From contig JACRBO010000414.1 of the NCBI GenBank assembly GCA_016219235.1, positions 1 through 5,821 of the forward strand: DNA of 5,821 bases. Direction: 5' to 3'. A program made the translations under genes and the position numbers. The notes beneath the pieces are model-generated. The model was not told where the DNA came from. It ran no database searches and saw only the letters and a program-made list of their open reading frames with translations. Positions 1 through 5,391 of this stretch are shown piece after piece (position 1 is the first letter of the stretch; every line of letters starts with the position of its first letter). This DNA comes from Chloroflexota bacterium. GTDB taxonomy: Bacteria; Chloroflexota; Anaerolineae; Fen-1058.

Positions 1-584
1 CACGTGGCCAATTCTGCCGTGGAGACCGGGCTGATTTTGGTAAAGCGCACATTGCCCTGCTTGTCCAGCACGTAGGTCTCCGGCACGCCGCTGAGGCGAT
101 ACATCGGGCCGATCTTCGTCTGCAAGTCCGGGCCGTTCGCAAAGGTGATGTCGAACTTCTTCAGGTAGTTGCGCGCATCCGCTTCATTATCCAGCCAGTC
201 GATGCCCAGAAACACCACGCCTTTATCTTTGTACATCCGATAGGCCGCTTCAAGGTCGGCCGCTTCATCGGCGCACGGAATACACCATGACGCCCAGAAG
301 TTGATCAGCACGACCTTGCCGCGCAGTTCCGACAACTTGACAGGCGATTTTCCCACGTTGCCATGATAGCCATCATACAACGTCAACGTGAATTCGGGCG
401 CCGGGCCAGAGGTGGGCTGCGTCTGATTGCGCGTAAACAGCCCCCACGCCAGAAAGCCGATGAACACCACCACGACGCCAAAGACGATGTAGCGTCGTGC
501 GCCAACCGGCGCGTTCTCGTCAGCGGTGCTCTCATCAACGGGTGCTTGCTCCACGGGTTCAGTTGGCAGTTCGCTCATATCCAT
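1..584 (-). CDS. ccmG: CcmG/DsbE-like (TlpA family) membrane-anchored thiol-disulfide oxidoreductase, 3' end missing
   Basis: This thioredoxin-fold protein probably reduces apocytochrome c (or CcmH) cysteines outside the membrane so that heme can attach. I read 194 residues before the gene runs off the window; by family length only the last one to two dozen residues should be missing. An acidic, probably cytoplasmic N-terminus (1-29) is followed by one membrane anchor (about 32-50). The redoxin domain starts near residue 62 (PAPEFTL). The active site is WASWCIPC, with Cys101 and Cys104, and the cis-proline loop is GVPETYVLD (Pro168), which is typical of CcmG. The start could be ATG at 584 or ATG at 578, two codons later; neither has a strong Shine-Dalgarno sequence. 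The gene begins 45 bases after ccmH, probably in the same operon. A general TlpA/ResA-type reductase is the alternative, but the ccm context and GVPET favour CcmG. Confidence 0.88.
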   Translation of the reverse strand, partial: MDMSELPTEPVEQAPVDESTADENAPVGARRYIVFGVVVVFIGFLAWGLFTRNQTQPTSGPAPEFTLTLYDGYHGNVGKSPVKLSELRGKVVLINFWASWCIPCADEAADLEAAYRMYKDKGVVFLGIDWLDNEADARNYLKKFDITFANGPDLQTKIGPMYRLSGVPETYVLDKQGNVRFTKISPVSTAELAT

Positions 585-629
585 CCAGTCAACATCCCAA
601 CAAAGGCATACATCAGCCAATCGCTGGGT

Positions 630-1154
630 CTAATAATCTTTCAAATCCTGTTCAACCCGATCGAGATACTCGTCCCCGCGGGCCCTGGTGGGCGCGGCGC
701 TCGCTGATGCCGCACCTCGCGCCCGCATGCGCCGCATCAACAGCACCACGTAGCCCCCGCCAACGACCAGCGCCACCAGCGGCAACACCCACAACAACAA
801 GGAGTTGCCCTCGGCGGGCGGCTGGGCCAGCACCCGCAGCCCGTAGCGATCGACGAAGTATTGCTTGATCTGCTGCTCGGTCTGGCCTTCGCTCAACATC
901 TGCGCGATTTGCGCCCGCCATTGTTGACAGGCCGCTGTGCCACACACATCCAGCGGTTCGTTTTCGCAGACCGGGCAATACATCTGCCTGGCAATCGCAT
1001 TCACCTCATCCGGCGTCACGGCGCGCGACACTGAGCCTGGCACGGGTGTCGGCAAACTGCCATCCTGCGCCGAAGCCACGCCCGCCAACACGGTCAGGCT
1101 GATCACCAACGCCAGCCACACAACTCCACCCAACAATCGATAGGATCGACTCAT
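630..1154 (-). CDS. ccmH: Cytochrome c maturation protein CcmH, with two extra cysteines
   Basis: CcmH is a membrane-anchored thiol protein that holds or reduces apocytochrome c and works with CcmF in heme ligation. The product is 174 residues, close to stand-alone CcmH/CycL proteins and without the CcmI-like part of E. coli CcmH. A signal peptide or anchor (about 8-29, ending VASAQ) is followed by the helical domain with the redox motif MYCPVC (Cys60, Cys63; usual form LRCxxC). The helix ending in IKQYFVDRYG is typical of the family. A C-terminal membrane segment spans about 118-140, with a basic tail. Two further cysteines, Cys71 and Cys76, lie just after the motif, which is unlike the proteobacterial proteins. 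The ATG at 1154 was chosen because it lies two bases after the ccmF stop, follows a GGACGGTGAGC ribosome site, and begins a proper signal sequence. The open frame to 1274 only overlaps ccmF. Confidence 0.93.
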   Translation of the reverse strand: MSRSYRLLGGVVWLALVISLTVLAGVASAQDGSLPTPVPGSVSRAVTPDEVNAIARQMYCPVCENEPLDVCGTAACQQWRAQIAQMLSEGQTEQQIKQYFVDRYGLRVLAQPPAEGNSLLLWVLPLVALVVGGGYVVLLMRRMRARGAASASAAPTRARGDEYLDRVEQDLKDY

Positions 1155-1156
1155 GC

Positions 1157-3397
1157 TCACCGTCCGCCAGGCACTAACGCCGCGCGCTCCGGCACAGTGA
1201 CCGTGCGTCGCTCGGCGGCCGACGGCCACATCGCCACCAGCGTGCCCAGCACTAGAATGATACCGCCGATCCACAAGAACTGGATCAACGGATTGATATA
1301 GGCTTTGATCGTGCCAAAGCCGCTTTGCTCACCCAGATACAGCAGATACAAGTCTTCACCCACTGTCGACAAAATACCGGGCGGCGTCAACTCACCGGTA
1401 CCGTTCAAAAAGATTTCGCGATACGGCGCAACGGTGATCGGCGCTTGCCCCGCCTGAGCGACTGTCATGTAGCCGGCCACGATCATGATGTCACGACCGC
1501 GATCGGTGTACCACTCGGCGCAGTCGCCGCTGATGCCAGACTGCGGATTGCACGTCAGGCCACGATTATACGTGATGGTGTACTGGCCGATCGTCAGCGA
1601 GCCACCCGGCGCCAGCGAGCGCTGCGTCTGTTGCTGGAAATTGCCTGAACCGATCACGCCGATCCCCATCACCAGCACGCCCACGTGGATCAGATAACCG
1701 CCGTAGCGACGGCGATTGCGCGCGAACAACCGCGTCAACGCGGTGAGGTAACTCTCCCCCGATAGTTTGTGCCGCGCCCGCGCGCCCCGATAGTACTCGG
1801 CCACCGTGACTGCGCCCGTAAAGGCGATCAGGCCGAAGCCCAGCAACACCGGAATGACTTGTAGGCCGACGACAAACAGCCCGACCATGACAATCACCGC
1901 AAAGAGCGCGGGCTTCCACGTCATCTTGCCCAGTCCCTCGGGCGATGACTTGCGCCACGCCGCCAGCGGCCCCACGCCCATCAGCAGGATCAACAGCGCC
2001 ACCTGCGGCCCGATCAATTGATTGTACACCGGCGGCCCGACGGTCAACTTCTCACCGACCAAGAGCTCGGAAAACATCGAATAGTACGTGCCGACGATGA
2101 CAGTAAATGCCAGCGTCATGAACAGGAAGTTGTTCAGCACGAACATCGCTTCACGCGACAGGAATGAATCGAGTTTGTTCTCGCTCTTCAGCAGATTCCA
2201 TCGATCGACGATCATGACAGCCGAACCGATCAGCACCACGGCGACGAACAGGAGAAACGGCGCACCGAGGCTCGACCGCGCGAAGGAGTGCACCGACGAG
2301 ATCACGCCGGTCCGCGTGACAAACGTGCCCATCACCATCCAGCAGAACGCCATCAAGATCAGAATCATGTTCCAGATCTTGAACATCCCGCGCTTCTCTT
2401 GAACGATCACAGAGTGCAAAAACGGCGTGGCAAAGAGCCACGGTATCAGCGCCGAGTTCTCCACCGGGTCCCAGCCCCAGTAGCCGCCCCAGCCCAGCAC
2501 ATCGTACGCCCAGCGCGCGCCCAGCAGCAGGCCAACACTCAAGAACAACCACGCGACCAGCGTCGCGCGCCGTGAAGCGCGGATCCAACTATCGGTCTTG
2601 TTGCGGGCGATCATGGCCGCCAGTGCATATGCAAACGGAATGACCAGGCCAACGAAGCCCAGATACAACATTGGCGGATGGATGATCATGCCGGGATGGC
2701 GCAGCAGCGGATTGAGGCCGGTGCCATCGGGCGCGGTAAAGGCCCGCAGGCCGGCCGGCTGGAACAGCGCCGCGCTGACGTTGCCCGCCGCATCCACCCA
2801 CAATCGATTGAACGGATTTGCGAAGAAGATCACCAGCAGCAGGAAGAAGGCCTGCGTCCCGACGGCCACAAATATCGTCCACGGCAGCAAATCGCGATTG
2901 GTTTTCCAGGGACGCAGAAACGTAAAGAACAAGAAGATCGACATCAGCCAGTTCCAGAACAGGAGGCTGCCGTTCTGGCCGCCCCACAGTGCCGTGATGC
3001 GCAGGAAGGTGGGCGTAGAGTCATTGCTGGTGCGATAGGTGTATTCGACGTGGTAATCGCCGACGAGGTTGGAAATGATGATCGCCAGGCACGCGATGGT
3101 CAGCAGCGGCATCACCACGACGACGGCGCGACGCGCACTTTCGACCAATGCAGGACGTTTTTCCAACCCGCCAGTAACGTCGATGATAAATAATCGAAGA
3201 TCATTTGCGGCTGAACGAATGAACTTCGATATATGCCACCATATGATTCTTAACCGCCATAGCCGCCCGCGCCGATGTGGCTGTAACGAGATTTTATACA
3301 GCCGACCATCAAGTCCACCAGCAAAGCTTGTAAAAAATGCGTACAACGCACTTAGTGCAGCCAAAGACAGGGCGATAGAGCCAATATCTGCGACCAT
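1157..3397 (-). CDS. ccmF: Heme lyase subunit CcmF (cytochrome c-type biogenesis protein)
   Basis: CcmF is the polytopic membrane core of the System I heme ligation complex. It takes heme from holo-CcmE and, with CcmH, attaches it to the CXXCH site of apocytochromes. The product is 746 residues, about 100 more than E. coli CcmF. The family marks are clear: HPPMLYLGFVG (His240), the tryptophan-rich WWD segment GWGGYWGWDPVEN (302-314), His328 in FLHSV, SVHSFA (His370) and GGYLIHVGV (His571). These four histidines match the conserved set of the family. The last membrane segment is about 702-723. A large extracytoplasmic loop (about 585-700) carries Cys616 and Cys626. Residues about 31-80 are a basic stretch I do not expect in the family, and the DNA there is AT-rich. 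The ATG at 3397 has an excellent ribosome site. ccmE lies upstream and ccmH follows after two bases. Confidence 0.97.
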   Translation of the reverse strand: MVADIGSIALSLAALSALYAFFTSFAGGLDGRLYKISLQPHRRGRLWRLRIIWWHISKFIRSAANDLRLFIIDVTGGLEKRPALVESARRAVVVVMPLLTIACLAIIISNLVGDYHVEYTYRTSNDSTPTFLRITALWGGQNGSLLFWNWLMSIFLFFTFLRPWKTNRDLLPWTIFVAVGTQAFFLLLVIFFANPFNRLWVDAAGNVSAALFQPAGLRAFTAPDGTGLNPLLRHPGMIIHPPMLYLGFVGLVIPFAYALAAMIARNKTDSWIRASRRATLVAWLFLSVGLLLGARWAYDVLGWGGYWGWDPVENSALIPWLFATPFLHSVIVQEKRGMFKIWNMILILMAFCWMVMGTFVTRTGVISSVHSFARSSLGAPFLLFVAVVLIGSAVMIVDRWNLLKSENKLDSFLSREAMFVLNNFLFMTLAFTVIVGTYYSMFSELLVGEKLTVGPPVYNQLIGPQVALLILLMGVGPLAAWRKSSPEGLGKMTWKPALFAVIVMVGLFVVGLQVIPVLLGFGLIAFTGAVTVAEYYRGARARHKLSGESYLTALTRLFARNRRRYGGYLIHVGVLVMGIGVIGSGNFQQQTQRSLAPGGSLTIGQYTITYNRGLTCNPQSGISGDCAEWYTDRGRDIMIVAGYMTVAQAGQAPITVAPYREIFLNGTGELTPPGILSTVGEDLYLLYLGEQSGFGTIKAYINPLIQFLWIGGIILVLGTLVAMWPSAAERRTVTVPERAALVPGGR

Positions 3398-3400
3398 CTG

Positions 3401-3410
3401 TCACCTCCCC
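3401..3410 (-). promoter_or_regulatory. Strong ribosome binding site of ccmF
   Basis: On the minus strand GGGGAGGTGA lies three bases before the ATG at 3397. Its GGAGGTGA matches the 16S rRNA anti-Shine-Dalgarno sequence over eight bases, and the GGAGG core has the usual spacing. It fixes the ccmF start and suggests that ccmF is translated independently of ccmE despite the hairpin just upstream. Confidence 0.85.
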
Positions 3411-3417
3411 ATTCATG

Positions 3418-3486
3418 AAAAACAGATGGAGAGACAGAGAGACGGAGAGCCAGGCCCTCAATCTCTCCGTCTCTCCATCTCTCTGT
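3418..3486 (-). terminator. GA/CT-rich hairpin followed by T5 between ccmE and ccmF (possible attenuator)
   Basis: One arm is almost pure purine and the other almost pure pyrimidine on the plus strand. The longest perfect stem pairs 3437-3449 with 3463-3475 (13 bp, 13-nt loop). An alternative fold pairs 3424-3433 with 3471-3480 (10 bp) plus 3442-3449 with 3463-3470 (8 bp), leaving an 8-nt bulge. On the transcribed minus strand the second fold ends one base before TTTTT (3422-3418), the layout of an intrinsic terminator. Since ccmF follows at once, partial termination or attenuation would fit better than full termination. It could instead be a dispersed intergenic repeat or an RNA processing site. 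The stem is only moderately GC-rich, so terminator strength is uncertain. A short palindrome (GTCAAT-TC-ATTGAC, 3485-3498) adjoins it. Confidence 0.5.
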
Positions 3487-3503
3487 CAATTCATTGACGA
3501 CAA

Positions 3504-3944
3504 TCAACCCTGAGCCGGCTGCGGCTCAGCCTGATTTGGGAACTGCTCCTCATAGCGCGTCGGACACTTCAGCAGCAAATTGTCGGCATAAAACTTACCA
3601 TCGGCGCCCAGATGGCCCTCGACAATGGCCTGCGCGTGAGGCTCGTTGATCAGATCGGGTTTGGGGCCGTTATACACAATGCGCAGCGGCTTCTGCGCGC
3701 CAACTTTGTCGGGATCGGCGATGTCAAACTCCAGCATCGGTTGATTGTCGCGCACTTCGAACTGCACCGATTCATTGATCACCGCGCCGGATACGCGCAC
3801 GCTTTGATCGAGCACACTCTGTCCCCGCTCGTGCACTTGCTCGACGGTTAGAAAGTATTGGGCATTGGCCGTCATGCTGGTCACAATCAGAAATGCCGCC
3901 GCTGCCACAATCAGCGAACCACCCAGTAGATACTTCGGCTTCAT
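3504..3944 (-). CDS. ccmE: Heme chaperone CcmE, cysteine (CXXXY) type
   Basis: CcmE binds heme covalently outside the cytoplasmic membrane and hands it to CcmF. The product is 146 residues, the usual size. An N-terminal anchor (about 5-25) is followed by the OB-fold beta domain: FLTVEQV near 31-37, VRVSGAVI at 49-56, LRIVYNGPKPDLI at 87-99 and AIVEGHLGADGKFYADNLLLKCPTRYEE at 106-133 in outline. The heme-binding position, His in HxxxY of E. coli CcmE, is Cys127 here, with Tyr131 kept (CPTRY). Such CXXXY forms are known from archaea and some sulfate reducers. The start is ATG at 3944, preceded by AGGGAGAG four bases upstream. The longer open frame from a GTG at 3983 would start almost at the predicted transcription start and has no ribosome site. 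A promoter lies just upstream, so ccmE is probably the first gene of the ccm operon. Confidence 0.95.
   Translation of the reverse strand: MKPKYLLGGSLIVAAAAFLIVTSMTANAQYFLTVEQVHERGQSVLDQSVRVSGAVINESVQFEVRDNQPMLEFDIADPDKVGAQKPLRIVYNGPKPDLINEPHAQAIVEGHLGADGKFYADNLLLKCPTRYEEQFPNQAEPQPAQG
3510..3529 (-). repeat. GC-rich hairpin inside the 3' end of ccmE
   Basis: Perfect 8-bp arms CTGAGCCG and CGGCTCAG flank the loop GCTG, within the codons for the last residues of CcmE (EPQPAQ). There is no T-run directly after it on the minus strand, so it is not a standard intrinsic terminator. Together with the stronger structure at 3418-3486 it could slow decay of the ccmE message. It may also simply reflect codon choice in a Pro/Gln-rich tail. 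Confidence 0.4.
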
Positions 3945-3961
3945 GTTTCTCTCCCTGTTAA

Positions 3962-3986
3962 AGTGTGATCCAGACCCAGTCACACT
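3962..3986. promoter_or_regulatory. Inverted repeat at the ccmE transcription start, possible operator
   Basis: Perfect 7-bp arms AGTGTGA and TCACACT are separated by 11 bases. On the minus strand the element begins about two bases past the expected transcription start of the ccmE promoter and ends 18 bases before the ATG. That is a classic position for a repressor operator or a 5'-UTR hairpin. The arms resemble CRP/FNR-family half-sites, but their spacer of 6 is replaced by 11, so I assign no regulator. The -10 region (AGTGTA on the plus strand) repeats part of the same half-site. Confidence 0.5.
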
Positions 3987-3994
3987 CTGTAGCT

Positions 3995-4023
3995 AGTGTA
4001 CCATTCCGAAATTGCCATGTCAA
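3995..4023 (-). promoter_or_regulatory. Sigma70-type promoter of the ccmEFHG operon
   Basis: On the minus strand a perfect -35 box TTGACA (4023-4018) is followed by a 17-base spacer and the -10 box TACACT (4000-3995), which matches TATAAT at four of six positions including the key second A and last T. Transcription should start near 3988-3989, giving a 5' leader of about 45 bases before the ccmE ATG. This is the best promoter match in the window and suggests that the ccm genes are transcribed separately from the upstream transpeptidase gene. Confidence 0.72.
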
Positions 4024-4079
4024 TGCGCGGTCAGAAAAAGAGTACAACGCAAAAGTGTTGGTGACTTTTCAATTACTCC

Positions 4080-4131
4080 CGCCGGATTGCCAAATCCGGC
4101 GTCTGTGGCGATGGATTTGGCAATCCATCGC
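4080..4131. repeat. Paired hairpins with mutually complementary cores (REP-like intergenic element)
   Basis: Hairpin one pairs 4080-4088 with 4093-4101 (9 bp) around the loop GCCA. Hairpin two pairs 4108-4117 with 4122-4131 (10 bp) around the loop TGGC. The 14-base cores GGATTGCCAAATCC (4084-4097) and GGATTTGGCAATCC (4113-4126) are exact reverse complements, so the pair is also one long inverted repeat with a 15-base centre. It lies between the transpeptidase stop and the ccmE promoter. No T-run follows on the minus strand, so a REP/BIME-like repeat seems more likely than an intrinsic terminator, though it may still act as a transcript end or stability element. Confidence 0.7.
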
Positions 4132-4317
4132 GAGCAGGCCCAGCCGCCACACGCTTGCCCAACAGTTTTGCGTTATACCCTCAGAAAAACGGGACAAATA
4201 CACCGGCTGTCATCGGGTCATTTGTCATCCTCACCTAAGTCGTGCAACCAGGCTACAGGTTACGGGATAATGAAAATCATCACAATGATCCAGATCATAC
4301 TACCCGTTAGGGCAGAT
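4132..4317. other. Intergenic remainder downstream of the L,D-transpeptidase gene
   Basis: No gene, RNA gene or clear terminator is visible here. The only structure I see is a 14-bp near-palindrome at 4285-4298 (ATGATC-CA-GATCAT), 20 bases past the transpeptidase stop. On the minus strand it is followed after eight or so bases by a short T4 run, so a weak terminator is possible but unconvincing. Plus-strand open frames that cross this stretch run antisense into the transpeptidase gene and have no homology I recognise. Confidence 0.45.
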
Positions 4318-5346
4318 TCAGATCACGCTAATGGGTGTTCCGCCCTCGTCCACCGTCAACAACGCATCGTCGTAGGCGGCCACCGGCATCGACCACCGAT
4401 AGACCCATTTGGCGTCCTGGGCCAGCACATTCACGCAGCCGTGACTGCGCTGCCGTCCAAAGTCATTGTGCCAGTACGCCCCATGGATCGCCGCGCCGTC
4501 CTGAGTGAAATAGGTGCAATACGGCACGCCGGGCAAATCGTATTCGTCGGCGCGGCCGATGAAGCCCATCATGTGCCGTGAGGGGCGCTTGCGCACGACC
4601 GTATGCTCCCCCATCGGCGTCGTGAAATCGACCAACCCCACGCCTTCGATGGTAAACGCCGCCCCCGTCGCGCACCGCGTCGACCAGACCAGTTTATCGC
4701 CCTCATAGGCAAAGACCTTCTGATCTTTCAGGCTGACCTCCAGCCATTTGTCTTTGGCAAAGGGCGAAATGGGCGTCAACTCAGAGCGTGGAATCGGGCG
4801 CAGCGCTTCGGCGCGCACAAATTCGACGCGGCTTTCATATTGATCGTCCTTCAGTTGATACCAGACATCGCCCTTGTCGTCGCGGACTGTGGCCACCACC
4901 AAATGCACGCTGCTGTAATACAGCCGGTATAACTTCGCCGCCGTGTCCTTGGGCGCGGCCCGCATCTCGACATAGGGCACGCTGACTTCGGCCCAAAAGC
5001 CGTTGCGGGGCACGCGCTCCACCACCGGGTTGATCTTGTGCTCCACCGGCTGCACCCACGACGAATACAGCCAGCCGTACTTCGTCAGGTTCCACACCGA
5101 ATTGTGCGCCAGCAGGCCCTCGGTACTGACCGCGTCGAACACGTCTACCACTTTATCGCGCGTCAGGGCGACTTCGCGGCGTGCGCCCGGCCGCGATTCA
5201 TGGTAGGCCCACACGCGCCAATCGGTGATGCGCCCCAGGCCGATGGCCTGGGGCCGATCTTCGCCGGGCGGAAACGGTTTCAACACCATCGCGGATAAAG
5301 CAACGCTTGAAAATTTGAGAAAATCACGCCGGGTCAAATTAGTCAC
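4318..5346 (-). CDS. Tat-exported L,D-transpeptidase (YkuD domain)
   Basis: L,D-transpeptidases form 3-3 peptidoglycan cross-links, or attach proteins to peptidoglycan, by attacking tetrapeptide stems with a cysteine. The 342-residue product starts with a twin-arginine signal, LTRRDFLKF (4-12), followed by a short hydrophobic stretch to about residue 22, so it is probably exported folded. Residues about 116-185 look like an SH3-like beta region. The YkuD catalytic domain covers about 201-330, with HGAYWHNDFGRQRSHGCVN at 288-306: His288, His302 and the nucleophile Cys304 are all present. The start is GTG at 5346, with an AGGGGGT ribosome site about ten bases before it; a TTG three codons on would keep the twin arginines and is the alternative. 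It lies 49 bases after the Lgt-like gene. Its exact physiological substrate cannot be read from the sequence. Confidence 0.93.
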   Translation of the reverse strand: MTNLTRRDFLKFSSVALSAMVLKPFPPGEDRPQAIGLGRITDWRVWAYHESRPGARREVALTRDKVVDVFDAVSTEGLLAHNSVWNLTKYGWLYSSWVQPVEHKINPVVERVPRNGFWAEVSVPYVEMRAAPKDTAAKLYRLYYSSVHLVVATVRDDKGDVWYQLKDDQYESRVEFVRAEALRPIPRSELTPISPFAKDKWLEVSLKDQKVFAYEGDKLVWSTRCATGAAFTIEGVGLVDFTTPMGEHTVVRKRPSRHMMGFIGRADEYDLPGVPYCTYFTQDGAAIHGAYWHNDFGRQRSHGCVNVLAQDAKWVYRWSMPVAAYDDALLTVDEGGTPISVI

Positions 5347-5378
5347 GCCAAACGAACCCCCTGCTCAACTTGCGTCTT

Positions 5379-5384
5379 AGTATA
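5379..5384 (-). promoter_or_regulatory. Possible -10 element upstream of the L,D-transpeptidase gene
   Basis: On the minus strand TATACT matches TATAAT at five of six positions and lies in the short gap after the Lgt-like gene. Transcription would start near 5372, about 26 bases before the GTG. At a spacing of 16-18 bases I find no good -35 box (GTTTCT, GGTTTC or AGGTTT), and no extended TGn motif. The gene may therefore be read from its own weak or activated promoter, or simply by read-through from upstream. Confidence 0.35.
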
Positions 5385-5391
5385 CCTGATC

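Noticed and set aside
1155..1274. N-terminal extension of ccmH to 1274
   Set aside because: The extra 40 residues overlap the ccmF 3' end in another frame, have no signal-peptide character, and the ATG at 1154 has a ribosome site two bases after the ccmF stop.
2598..3193. Overlapping plus-strand open frames antisense to ccmF
   Set aside because: They are composition shadows of a high-GC gene; their translations are rich in Arg, Pro, Gln and His with no domain, and ccmF is certain.
3424..3486. CRISPR repeat or tandem microsatellite
   Set aside because: The GA and CT runs form a single inverted repeat, with no regular repeat-spacer period and no cas gene nearby.
3945..3983. N-terminal extension of ccmE to a GTG at 3983
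   Set aside because: It would start within a few bases of the predicted transcription start, has no ribosome site, and would place hydrophilic residues before a standard CcmE anchor that begins MKPKYLLGG.
3962..3986. CRP/FNR binding site
   Set aside because: The half-sites look right (TGTGA and TCACA), but the spacer is 11 bases instead of 6, so the two halves would not face the same side for a CRP-type dimer. Kept only as an unassigned inverted repeat.
4152..4177. Plus-strand promoter around TTGCCC and TTATAC
   Set aside because: The boxes match poorly, their spacing is wrong, and no plus-strand gene follows.
4012..4581. Plus-strand 189-codon open frame over the intergenic region and the transpeptidase 3' end
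   Set aside because: About half is antisense to the well-supported L,D-transpeptidase gene, the rest runs through hairpins and the ccmE promoter, and the protein has no recognisable motif.
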